Assembly: GCF_030412965.1 (NCBI RefSeq)
Contig: NZ_JAUHJQ010000004.1
Span: 263,459-327,458 of the forward strand
Length of the DNA: 64,000 bases
Source of the DNA: Nocardioides oceani
GTDB lineage: Bacteria > Actinomycetota > Actinomycetes > Propionibacteriales > Nocardioidaceae
Direction: 5' to 3'
In this document: positions 49,584 to 57,332 of the stretch, piece by piece
Layout of the letters: every line of letters begins with the position of its first letter
How positions within the stretch are numbered: position 1 is the first letter of the stretch
Notes under the pieces: generated by a model
Databases searched by the model: none
Told to the model about the DNA's origin: nothing
What the model saw: only the letters and a program-made list of their open reading frames with translations
Program-made: the position numbers and the translations under genes

Positions 49584-49979
49584 TCAGAGCTCCAGCTCGT
49601 CGGCGAGGGCGCGCAGCAGCTTGGCGGTCGGGGCGGCGGTGCGCGCGTCGGGGTGCCGACCGTGGCGGTAGGCCTCGCCCGTCTCGTCGAGGAGCCGGAT
49701 CAGGTCCTCCACGATCGGGACCATCTCCTCGGGCCGCTTGCGCCGGGCGGCCTGCTGCTTGCGGGAGACCGAGGCCGGCTTGTCGAGGATGCGGACCTGC
49801 AGCGCCTGGTCGCCGCGGCGGCCCTGGGCGATGCCGAACTCCACGCGCGTGCCCGGCTTGACCGTGGTGATTCCCTCCGGGAGGGCGTCGGCGTGGACGT
49901 AGACGTCCGGGCCGTCCTCCTGGGACAGGAAGCCGAAGCCCTTGCCCGCGTCGAACCACTTCACCTTGCCAGTGGGCAC
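49584..49979 (-). CDS. Cold-shock-domain protein with C-terminal extension
   Basis: A 131-residue protein. Residues 1-66 are a cold-shock domain: GKVKWFDAGKGFGFLSQEDGPDVYVHADAL contains RNP1 and RNP2, which bind single-stranded RNA or DNA. Residues 75-131 form an additional helical domain (EEMVPIVEDLIRLLDETGEAYRHGRHP) not found in CspA. Such two-domain forms occur in Actinomycetota; the role of the second part is unknown. GTG start with AGAGG upstream. Confidence 0.85.
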   Translation of the reverse strand: MPTGKVKWFDAGKGFGFLSQEDGPDVYVHADALPEGITTVKPGTRVEFGIAQGRRGDQALQVRILDKPASVSRKQQAARRKRPEEMVPIVEDLIRLLDETGEAYRHGRHPDARTAAPTAKLLRALADELEL

Positions 49980-50031
49980 GGCCTGACCTCTTCTGCTCGC
50001 TGCGCGCCGGCGACCTGCCGGGCGACGGCAC

Positions 50032-50037
50032 AGCCTA
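50032..50037 (-). promoter_or_regulatory. Candidate csp promoter (-10)
   Basis: TAGGCT on the minus strand lies 52 bases ahead of the cold-shock gene. A GGGGC/GCCCC hairpin sits directly upstream. No clear -35. Confidence 0.35.
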
Positions 50038-50082
50038 CGAGGGGCGCCAAGCCCCGGGCCACCGGTATGAGAGGGCGTGGGA

Positions 50083-50718
50083 TCAGCGCTCGGCGAGGTG
50101 CCCGTCGAGCCAGGCGGGGAACTGCGTGAGGCTCTCCAGGACCACGTGCGTGCCGGCGTCGAGCAGCTCCTCGCGGGTGCAGCCGCCGGTGAGCACCGAG
50201 ACGCTCAGCACGTCGGCGGCCAGCGCGCCCTCGACGTCGTGGACGTGGTCGCCGACGTAGATCGAGGCACCCTCGCGGCGCATGACGTCGGCCTTGCCCA
50301 CGCCCCACACCCAGCCCTCGAGGTGGTCGACCTCCAGGCCGAGGTGGTCGAGGTGGAGACGCGCGTTCTCGGGGAACTTGCCGGTCACCACGATGGTCCG
50401 GCCGCCGCGGCGGCGTACGGCGTGCAGCGCCTCGCGGGCGCCCTCGAGCAGCGGGACCGACACGATCGCGTGGTCGGGGTAGAGCGCGCGGAACCGGTCG
50501 CCCGCGGCGGGGATCGCCTCCGCCGGCAGGTAGGGCTCGAGCAGCAGGTCCAGCGGCGGTCCGAGCCGGGCGGTCATCTCCTCGACCGGGAAGTCCACGC
50601 CGAGCTCCGCGCCCAGCGCGCGGAGGACCGATCCGAACCCGGGGACGGTGTCGATGAGGGTCATGTCGAGGTCGAAGCCGACCACCAGGCGGGCGGCGGC
50701 GGGACGGTCGGCAGGCAC
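50083..50718 (-). CDS. HAD-superfamily phosphatase
   Basis: A 211-residue hydrolase resembling phosphoglycolate phosphatase. Motif I is GFDLDMTLIDT (two Asp), motif II VVTGKF, motif III the Lys in GKADV, and motif IV YVGDHVHDVEGA. A helical cap is inserted after motif I. The substrate is probably a small phospho-compound. GTG start set by a TACCCT box 6 bases upstream. Confidence 0.85.
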   Translation of the reverse strand: MPADRPAAARLVVGFDLDMTLIDTVPGFGSVLRALGAELGVDFPVEEMTARLGPPLDLLLEPYLPAEAIPAAGDRFRALYPDHAIVSVPLLEGAREALHAVRRRGGRTIVVTGKFPENARLHLDHLGLEVDHLEGWVWGVGKADVMRREGASIYVGDHVHDVEGALAADVLSVSVLTGGCTREELLDAGTHVVLESLTQFPAWLDGHLAER

Positions 50719-50724
50719 CCGGCG

Positions 50725-50730
50725 AGGGTA
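50725..50730 (-). promoter_or_regulatory. Candidate -10 box (leaderless) for HAD gene
   Basis: TACCCT on the minus strand lies 6 bases before the GTG at 50718, with no ribosome binding site. Confidence 0.5.
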
Positions 50731-50817
50731 GTCGGCGGACGGGCGTCCCACGGTTCCCTGCCCGCGGCGGGGGGACGTGGGCCACAATGGACGACTCCTG
50801 GGACGGAAGGGGCACCA

Positions 50818-52968
50818 GTGAGGCCGAGCACCACGCGCGTACGCCGCGTGCTCGCCGCTGCCCTGGCGCTGCCCGTGCTGGTGGTCCCCGCCCTCGCGGC
50901 GACCGGCTCCCCGGCCAGCGGCGACGCCTCCGACGCCCCGGACGCCGGGGGCCGCCTCCACCTCGTGACGCTGGCGGGACCGGGCGTTGCGGGCTATCGC
51001 GGCCCGCTGCCGGACTCCTACGTGCGCGTGGCGATGCTGCGCGAGCAGGACGCCCTCCTGGAGTCTGTCGGCGCGCCGGCCACGGCCTACCGCTGGACCA
51101 CGACGCTCAACGGCTTCGCCGCCCGGCTGACCCCCGCGCAGGTCGGGGCGCTCCGCGCGGACCCCGACGTCGTCGCCGTCGAGCGCGACGAGGTCCGTCC
51201 GCTCGCCGGTGTGCCCGCGCGCGGGGCGGCGGCGGCACCCCGTGGCCGCCGGACCGGTGGCCCAGCCGGCTCCGGCGTGGTCATCGGGGTCGTGGACTCC
51301 GGCCTCGCGCCCGAGAGCCCGGTCTTCTCCGGCGCGCCCCGTCTCGGCCGGGCACCGGACGGGTTCGGCGGCGCCTGCGTCACCGCCGAGGACTGGCCCG
51401 CGGAGCGTTGCACGCGCAAGGTCGTCGGCGCCCGGTGGTTCGTCCGCGGCTTCGGCGAGGACGCCGTGCGGGCGGGCGCGTCGCTGAGCCCGCGCGACGA
51501 CGACGGCCACGGGACCCGGTCGGCCTCCATCGCGGCCGGCAACAGCGGCGTCACCGTCCGCGTGGGCGAGCGCCGCGTCGGCCGCTACAGCGGCGTCGCC
51601 CCGCAGGCGCGGCTCGCCGTCTACAAGGCGTGCTGGACCGCACCCGACCCGAGCGACGACGGCTGCGCCACCTCCGACCTCGTGGCGGCGGTGGACCAGG
51701 CGGTCGCCGACGGCGTCGACGTGCTCTCGCTGGCCGTGGCCGGCGGGGAGGGGTACGACGCGCTCGAGCGGGCCCTGCTCGGCGCCGCCGAGGCCGACGT
51801 GGTCGTCGTGGCCGCGGCCGGCAACGACGCGCGCACGGCGTACGCCGCCCACCCCGGGCCGTGGGTGACGACCGTCGGCGGGGCGGCGGGGCCGCAGCGC
51901 CGCGGGCGGGTCGTCCTCGCGGGCGGCCCGACCCTGCTCGGCGCCAGCTCGGCGGGCCGGCCGGTCGGACCGACGCGCGTCGTCCGCGGCGCCGAGGTGG
52001 CCGCGCCGAGCGCCTCGCCCGCGCGCGCCCGGGCCTGCGCGCCGGGCAGCCTGGACGCGGGCGCCGTGGCCGGGCGGATCGTGCTCTGCGCACGCGGCGG
52101 GCACGTCCCGCGGTTGGAGAAGTCCCGAGCCGTCGAGCTCGCCGACGGCGCCGGCATGGTGCTGGTGAACGTCGCGCCGGGGTCGACCGACGCCGACTTC
52201 CACCACGTGCCGACCGTCCATCTCGACCGGCGGGCCGCCCGGCTGCTCGGGCGCCGGCTCGACGAGCGGCCGGGCCTGCCGGTGGCCCTGCGCCCCGACG
52301 GGACGGCCCCCGCCGCCGAGCGGGTCCTGCCCTGGTCCAGCGCCGGCGACCCCGCGGGCGACCTGGTCAAGCCGGACGTCGTCGCGCCCGCGAGCGGGCT
52401 GCTCGGCGCCGTCCCGGCCGCCGGCCGGCCGGCCCCGTGGGACCTGTCCTCGGGGACGTCTGCCGCGACGGCGTACACCGCCGGCGTCGCGGCGCTCCTC
52501 CGCCAGCGCCACCCCTCGTGGTCCGCGGCGGCGGTCCGCTCCGCCCTCGCCACGACCGCGGGCCGGCTCGACGCGCCGGTGCTGCGCGCCGGGGCCGGGC
52601 GGGTCCGGCCCGGCGCGGCGGTGCGGCCCGGCCTGGTGCACCTGGTCGAGCCCGGGGACTACCGCGCCTGGCTGGACGGCGACCTGCGCGGGGACCTCAA
52701 CACCCCGTCGGTGCTCCTGCGCGGGGGCGAGACGCGGGCCACCCGCACGATCACGAACGTGACCGGCCGCGCGCGCTACTTCTCCTCGCGGGTGACCGGC
52801 TTCGGGCGCCGCGTGCAGGTCCGGCCCGCAGCGGTCCGGCTCGGGCCGGGCGCGAGCGCGACGTACACCGTCACCGTCCTCGGCGCCGGCCCCGACGAGG
52901 GGCACGTCGTGTGGCTCGGCGGGTCCGGCACGCTCACCCGCGTCCCGGTGGTCGTCAGCGGCCGCTGA
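50818..52968 (+). CDS. Secreted subtilisin-like serine protease (S8)
   Basis: A 716-residue protease. An N-terminal signal peptide (about 1-30) is followed by an inhibitor-I9-like propeptide ending near 125. The triad is Asp160 (VIGVVDSG), His231 (DGHGTRSASI) and Ser548 (SSGTSAATAYTAG). A protease-associated-type insert (about 390-480) lies between His and Ser, and a beta-rich fibronectin-like domain closes the protein (610-716). This is the plant-subtilase-like layout. Target unknown. GTG start with GGAAGGGG upstream. Confidence 0.88.
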   Translation: MRPSTTRVRRVLAAALALPVLVVPALAATGSPASGDASDAPDAGGRLHLVTLAGPGVAGYRGPLPDSYVRVAMLREQDALLESVGAPATAYRWTTTLNGFAARLTPAQVGALRADPDVVAVERDEVRPLAGVPARGAAAAPRGRRTGGPAGSGVVIGVVDSGLAPESPVFSGAPRLGRAPDGFGGACVTAEDWPAERCTRKVVGARWFVRGFGEDAVRAGASLSPRDDDGHGTRSASIAAGNSGVTVRVGERRVGRYSGVAPQARLAVYKACWTAPDPSDDGCATSDLVAAVDQAVADGVDVLSLAVAGGEGYDALERALLGAAEADVVVVAAAGNDARTAYAAHPGPWVTTVGGAAGPQRRGRVVLAGGPTLLGASSAGRPVGPTRVVRGAEVAAPSASPARARACAPGSLDAGAVAGRIVLCARGGHVPRLEKSRAVELADGAGMVLVNVAPGSTDADFHHVPTVHLDRRAARLLGRRLDERPGLPVALRPDGTAPAAERVLPWSSAGDPAGDLVKPDVVAPASGLLGAVPAAGRPAPWDLSSGTSAATAYTAGVAALLRQRHPSWSAAAVRSALATTAGRLDAPVLRAGAGRVRPGAAVRPGLVHLVEPGDYRAWLDGDLRGDLNTPSVLLRGGETRATRTITNVTGRARYFSSRVTGFGRRVQVRPAAVRLGPGASATYTVTVLGAGPDEGHVVWLGGSGTLTRVPVVVSGR

Positions 52969-53376
52969 TCAGCCGCGCTCGGCCAGGGCGGCCAGGCGCT
53001 CCAGCGCCACCGGGGCGTCACGCGTGACCATCGGGCCGATGTCGGCGGCGCCCGGCCCGCTGATCGTCGTGCGCACCGTGACCGCCGCGCCGTCGCCGTC
53101 GGCGCGCACGACGTGGTCGATCTCGATGACCAGCTCCCCCATCGTCAGCCGGTCGAGGTAGCGGGCACCGGGCTCGACCACCTCGAGGGTGAACGGCACC
53201 TCGATCCCGCCGGCCAGCGTCATCGTGCCCGCGGCGCCCTCGGCGAACCGGCCCTCGAGCGCCACCGCCTCGACCGCCGGGTCCCACGCGTGCCAGCTGC
53301 CGACGTCGGACCACAGCGCCCACACCGCGGCGGGCGGGGCGGTCGTCGTGGCCGACTCCTCGTGCTCGAACGTCAT
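52969..53376 (-). CDS. SRPBCC/polyketide-cyclase-like protein
   Basis: A 135-residue helix-grip protein that can hold a hydrophobic ligand. HEESATTTAPPAAVWALWSDVGSWHAWDP is the characteristic N-terminus, and RYLDRLTMGELVIEIDHVV the sheet. No catalytic residue can be named. The stop codon abuts that of the S8 protease (TGATCA). ATG at 53376 is set by the TAGGTT box. Confidence 0.75.
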   Translation of the reverse strand: MTFEHEESATTTAPPAAVWALWSDVGSWHAWDPAVEAVALEGRFAEGAAGTMTLAGGIEVPFTLEVVEPGARYLDRLTMGELVIEIDHVVRADGDGAAVTVRTTISGPGAADIGPMVTRDAPVALERLAALAERG

Positions 53377-53383
53377 GCCGAGC

Positions 53384-53389
53384 AACCTA
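53384..53389 (-). promoter_or_regulatory. Candidate -10 box (leaderless) for SRPBCC gene
   Basis: TAGGTT on the minus strand lies 7 bases before the ATG at 53376 and overlaps the end of the GGCT-like gene. It allows expression apart from the upstream operon. Confidence 0.45.
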
Positions 53390-54001
53390 GGGGGTCAGGG
53401 CGGGCAACGGGTCGAGGCCGGGCTGGAGGGAGGCGAGGTACGCCGCCGCCTGCTCGACCGTCCAGCCGCGCGCCTCGCGCAGCCCGGCGGCCATCACCGC
53501 GAGGTAGGCGTCCGAGGGGCGGGTGTGCGGCACGTGGTCGGCGCCGTGGGGCGCGGTGAAGGTCAGCAGCGGGTGGCCGTCGCGGGCACCGACCTCGACG
53601 AGCGTCTCGTAGTGCCCCGGCCCCGCCTCGTGCCGACCGCCCTCGAGCCGGTCGAGCACCAGCTCCTCGATCGGGTCGCCGTCGGCGGGCAGCCGGTACA
53701 TCTCCTGGGCGGCGATGTCGGCCAGCTGCGCGGCGGTCACGAGGTAGGCACGGGCCGCGGTGCGACCAGGGTGGGCGTGGTCGTAGAACGCCACGCCGCC
53801 GCCCCACTGCGGCGAGCGGCCGGCGAAGTACGTCGTGCCGGGGAGGTCGACCGGGGCGCTCCGCAGCGGCGGCGAGGTGTCCCGCGCGCCCGGGTTGCGC
53901 CGGCTGCCGCCGGGCGGGCAGCCGCCCTCGAGGTAGCAGGCGAGCCGTTCGGCGGCCATGTTCGAGCCGTAGGAGACGTACCAGACCAAGCCGTCCGCCA
54001 C
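53387..54001 (-). CDS. Gamma-glutamylcyclotransferase-like protein
   Basis: A 204-residue protein. WYVSYGSNMAAERLACYLEGG contains the YGSN substrate-binding loop of the GGCT fold, and the acidic catalytic position may be in QEMYRL or the nearby Glu. Relatives are sometimes labelled histone deacetylase, which the motifs do not support. It begins three bases after the RDD/FHA gene with GAGGG upstream and is the last gene of the PP2C operon. Substrate unknown. Confidence 0.7.
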   Translation of the reverse strand: MADGLVWYVSYGSNMAAERLACYLEGGCPPGGSRRNPGARDTSPPLRSAPVDLPGTTYFAGRSPQWGGGVAFYDHAHPGRTAARAYLVTAAQLADIAAQEMYRLPADGDPIEELVLDRLEGGRHEAGPGHYETLVEVGARDGHPLLTFTAPHGADHVPHTRPSDAYLAVMAAGLREARGWTVEQAAAYLASLQPGLDPLPALTP

Positions 54002-54004
54002 CGG

Positions 54005-55279
54005 TCAGCCCTCCTGGGCGACCGTCATCTGCCGGTCGCCGAACCGGACGAGGTCACCGGCCAGGAGCGTGGTCGGCTTCCCGGCCGACAGCGGGCGCGA
54101 GACACCCTGGCGCACGAGGATCGAGCCGTTGGTCGAGCCGCGGTCCATCACGACGAGGACGCCGTCGGGCGCGACCTGCAGCTGGGCGTGGGTCTTGGAC
54201 AGCGACATGTCGGTCGAGCGCAGCGGCACCAGGTGGCGCACCGGCTCGCCCTGCCGGGCCTCGGGCCGGCGGCCGACCAGCGCGAGGCCCTCGACCACGA
54301 ACGACTCGCCGCTGTCGAAGGCCACCCGCCACCGGGACGGCCCGGCGGCGGCCGCGCGGATGACGGTGCGCTCGGCGGTCGTGTGCGGGGTGGGCTGCGG
54401 CGCGGCATGGGCCGGGGCGGCGTGGGCCGGGGCCGGCGTGCCCTGGCCGATGGTCCCGGCGGTCTCCGGCGGTGGCGCGGGCGGGTCGACCAGGGGCGGC
54501 CCGAGCTTGCGGCGCTTGGCCGGCGGCGGGGCGCTGGGGGGTGCCGGGGGCGGGGCGCTGGGGGGTGCCGGGGGCGGGGCGCTGGGGGGTGCGCTCGGAG
54601 GGGCGCTCGGAGGGGCGCTCGGAGGGGCGGCGGTCGGGGGCACCGGCACCGTCGGGGCGGGGACCACGGAGCGGGGAGGCGTCGTGGGGCGCGGCACCCG
54701 GGGCGGCACGGCAGGCGTCGTCGCCGCGGGCGGCGGCGTGGGGACCAGCCGCATCGCGGTGAGGTTGACGATCTGGCGCGGGGCGGCGACGACCTCCTCG
54801 ACGACCAGCGGCGCCGGGCGCACGTCGACGACCGCCGCGTGGGTCAGCCGGTCGTGCACCCCGCGGCGGCGGCCGCTTCCGTCCATGACCGCCGTCCACG
54901 CGAGCGTGGCCAGCCCGAAGCCGAAGGTCGGCAACGCGGCCGCGCCGAGGACGAGCGAGCGGAGCAGGGCGGCCGGCACGCCGATCGGCGCCCCGGTGGA
55001 CTCGTGGACGACGCGCAGACCCAGCAGGGCCCGGCCCGGCGAGGTGCCGCGGAGGCCGAGCAGCAGCGAGAAGACGAGGGACACCAGCAGGACCGCCCCG
55101 ACGACCACGCCGAGGCCGGCCCACGTCTCGCCGCGGTCGATGAGGAACCACCACGCGAGCACCCCCGCGACGGCGTACGTCCCCCAGGCGACGAGCCGGT
55201 CGACGGTGAAGGCGTAGAAGCGGCGGTCGAGCTCGGCTGCCGGGTACGTCGTCGCGGCCGATGGGGTCTGGCCGGCCAT
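54005..55279 (-). CDS. RDD membrane protein with C-terminal FHA domain
   Basis: A 424-residue protein. Residues 17-150 form an RDD domain (ELDRRFYAFTVDRLVAWG, three hydrophobic segments, RGTSPGRALLGLRVVH). A 130-residue Pro/Ala-rich linker with SAPP repeats follows. The last 100 residues are an FHA domain: ALVGRRPEARQG, MSLSKTHAQLQV and DRGSTNGS, the phosphothreonine-binding loops. It would anchor phospho-dependent binding at the membrane. It overlaps the upstream FHA gene by one base. Confidence 0.85.
   Translation of the reverse strand: MAGQTPSAATTYPAAELDRRFYAFTVDRLVAWGTYAVAGVLAWWFLIDRGETWAGLGVVVGAVLLVSLVFSLLLGLRGTSPGRALLGLRVVHESTGAPIGVPAALLRSLVLGAAALPTFGFGLATLAWTAVMDGSGRRRGVHDRLTHAAVVDVRPAPLVVEEVVAAPRQIVNLTAMRLVPTPPPAATTPAVPPRVPRPTTPPRSVVPAPTVPVPPTAAPPSAPPSAPPSAPPSAPPPAPPSAPPPAPPSAPPPAKRRKLGPPLVDPPAPPPETAGTIGQGTPAPAHAAPAHAAPQPTPHTTAERTVIRAAAAGPSRWRVAFDSGESFVVEGLALVGRRPEARQGEPVRHLVPLRSTDMSLSKTHAQLQVAPDGVLVVMDRGSTNGSILVRQGVSRPLSAGKPTTLLAGDLVRFGDRQMTVAQEG
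54534..54630. repeat. Tandem repeats encoding the Pro/Ala linker
   Basis: GGGGCGCTGGGGGGTGCCGG recurs from about 54536, followed by three copies of a 15-base GGGGCGCTCGGA-type unit to about 54627. In protein these give SAPP-type repeats. Such arrays change length easily by slippage. Confidence 0.75.
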
Positions 55280-56490
55280 CAGGGCTTGGCGACCTGGATG
55301 GTGACGCCGTCACCGAGGTCGATGACCGCGCCCGGGATCAGCTGGACGGCGACGCCGGGCTGGAGGTCCTCCGGCCCGAGGCCGGGCTGGACCAGCACGG
55401 TGCCGTTGGTCGAGCCGAGGTCGGTGACGACGGCCAGCCCGTGGTCGGCGCCGGAGCCGGGACGCACCTCGAGGTGGGTCGAGGAGATCTCCTGCTGCGG
55501 GCTCGGCACGGTCACGAGGCGCGGCTGTTCGGTGGAGGTGAACCGGCGCGCCTCCGGAGCGCGGCCGACGAGCACCGCGCGGTCGACGTCGACGGTCTCG
55601 CCGCTGGAGATCACCAGGCGGGCGACCGGACGGGAGGTGACCGCCGGCGCCTGCGGCTGACCCGGGATGCCGGAGGGCTTGCGCTGGAACGGCGTCGGGT
55701 CGAGCGCCCCGGTCCGGGTCTCACCGTCGTGGTCGGCCGAGGCCGGCGGCGCCGGGGGTGGACCCGGCGGCGGCGGCACCGACGGCGGGACCGACGGCGG
55801 GGGAGGAGGCGGCGACGACGGGGGCGCCGGCGGGGGCGGAACGGCCGGTGGGGGGAAGGACGGAGGCGGGGGCGGCGACGCGGGCGGCGGGGTCGCGGTC
55901 GGGGACCCTGCGGTCGGCTCGTCGTCGGGCTCGTCGGGGCCGTCGGGCTCGTCGGGCTCGTCGTCGACCTCGCGCAGCTCGGTCTCGTGCTCCGGGCCGA
56001 ACTCCGGCTCGTCGGCGACGGGCACCGCGACCGGTCCGGTGCCGGCGGCGCCGGCGGGCTCCTGCAGGCGGGCCAGGCGCACCAGGCCGTCGGCGGCGAG
56101 GAGGTCGGGGCCGGCCGGCCGCTCGTCGAGCACGACCGAGAACGCCTCGACGCTGACCCAGGACCGCTCCACCCAGGTCGTCGCGGACGCGCCGTCGACC
56201 TCGACGGTCTCGCCGTCGGCCGCGACCCGCACGCGGACCCGTCCGCGCACCAGCAGCCGGGTCGCCCCGTCGTCGGCGGTGGTCGCCAGCACGAACGTCG
56301 GGAGCGCGCGGAGCCCGTCGGAGAGCAACGCGTCGAGGAGGACGTCCGCGCCGGCGCCGTCGTCGACCAGCGACCAGAGCGCAGCGGCGCGCGCCTTCTC
56401 GCCCGGCGGCAGCAGCACGATGGCGTGCGCACCGAGCACGCCGAACCACTCCCCCGGCCGGTAGGACCGGGTCGTCGTCTGCTCGCTCAC
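55279..56490 (-). CDS. FHA-domain protein with proline-rich linker
   Basis: A 403-residue soluble protein. Residues 1-150 are an uncharacterised domain ([24 protein letters not shown]). An acidic stretch ([17 protein letters not shown]), then a Pro-rich linker, lead to an FHA domain (about 300-403): [31 protein letters not shown]. The FHA core resembles that of its neighbour, suggesting duplication. The GTG overlaps the PP2C stop (GTGA). Confidence 0.85.
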   Translation of the reverse strand: MSEQTTTRSYRPGEWFGVLGAHAIVLLPPGEKARAAALWSLVDDGAGADVLLDALLSDGLRALPTFVLATTADDGATRLLVRGRVRVRVAADGETVEVDGASATTWVERSWVSVEAFSVVLDERPAGPDLLAADGLVRLARLQEPAGAAGTGPVAVPVADEPEFGPEHETELREVDDEPDEPDGPDEPDDEPTAGSPTATPPPASPPPPPSFPPPAVPPPPAPPSSPPPPPPSVPPSVPPPPGPPPAPPASADHDGETRTGALDPTPFQRKPSGIPGQPQAPAVTSRPVARLVISSGETVDVDRAVLVGRAPEARRFTSTEQPRLVTVPSPQQEISSTHLEVRPGSGADHGLAVVTDLGSTNGTVLVQPGLGPEDLQPGVAVQLIPGAVIDLGDGVTIQVAKP

Positions 56491-57308
56491 GGAAGGGCAC
56501 CCAGTTTCTGCTCGAGACTCACCCGTTGGGCGTCGGAGTCGTAGGAGAACTCGCTGACCAATCCCACCACATCGACGACGACGACCGTCGCGTTGTCCTT
56601 GCCGCCCGCCGCGAGGGCCGCGCCGACGAGCTGGTCGGCGGCGTCGCGCGGGTCGTCGACCCGGCCGAGGATCGTGGCCATCTCCTCGTCGTCGATCATC
56701 CCCGTGATGCCGTCGGAGCAGAGCACGAGCCGCTCGACCGAGGCCAGGGGCAGCAGGAAGTAGTCGGCCTCGGCGGCGTCGGGACCGCCCAGCGCGCGGG
56801 TGATGACGTGGCGCTCGGGGTGCACGGCGGCGTCGTCCTCGGTGATCGCGCCGGCCTCGACGAGCTCCTGCACGACGCTGTGGTCGACGCTGACCTGCTC
56901 GAGGCGGCCCTCGGTGAAGCGGTAGATGCGCGAGTCGCCGAGGTTGGCCAGCAGCCACTTCGGCTCGCCGTCGTCCTCGACGAGGAGAGCGACGACCGCG
57001 GTGGTCCCGGCGTGGAACCGGCCGGCTCCGCGGGCGCGCTGGGCGGCGCCGTACTCCGAGATCCGGCGCTGGCAGTCGCCCAGCGTCGAGGCGATGACGT
57101 CGGTGCCACGGGCCGGGTCGTAGCCGGCGTCGGCGAGACGGCCGAACTCCTCGACCACGATCGCGCTGGCGACGTCGCCGCCCTCGTGCCCGCCCATGCC
57201 GTCGGCGACGACGAAGACGGGCGGCGCGGCGAGGTAGGAGTCCTCGTTGACCTCGCGGACCAGGCCGACGTCGGTGGCCGCACCGTGGTGGAGCTCGACG
57301 GCCTTCAC
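56487..57308 (-). CDS. PP2C-family Ser/Thr protein phosphatase
   Basis: A 273-residue Mn/Mg-dependent phosphatase, PstP/Stp-like but without a membrane segment. All core motifs are present: [29 protein letters not shown] (metal-binding Asp-Gly), [29 protein letters not shown] and [11 protein letters not shown]. It is the first gene of the PP2C-FHA-RDD/FHA-GGCT operon. It would reverse phosphothreonine marks that the FHA domains read. No kinase gene is in the window. Confidence 0.92.
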   Translation of the reverse strand: MKAVELHHGAATDVGLVREVNEDSYLAAPPVFVVADGMGGHEGGDVASAIVVEEFGRLADAGYDPARGTDVIASTLGDCQRRISEYGAAQRARGAGRFHAGTTAVVALLVEDDGEPKWLLANLGDSRIYRFTEGRLEQVSVDHSVVQELVEAGAITEDDAAVHPERHVITRALGGPDAAEADYFLLPLASVERLVLCSDGITGMIDDEEMATILGRVDDPRDAADQLVGAALAAGGKDNATVVVVDVVGLVSEFSYDSDAQRVSLEQKLGALP

Positions 57309-57315
57309 GGGCGGC

Positions 57316-57325
57316 TCGGTAGCGT
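57316..57325. promoter_or_regulatory. Overlapping divergent -10 boxes, PP2C and helicase-associated genes
   Basis: On the plus strand TAGCGT (57320-57325) lies 7 bases before the ATG at 57333. On the minus strand TACCGA (57321-57316) lies 7 bases before the GTG at 57308. They share two bases; the minus box lacks the final T, so it is the weaker of the two. Confidence 0.4.
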
Positions 57326-57332
57326 TGAGGGG

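Noticed and set aside
53387-54001. Histone deacetylase label for the YGSN protein
   Set aside because: No deacetylase metal site is seen; the YGSN loop and length fit the gamma-glutamylcyclotransferase fold.
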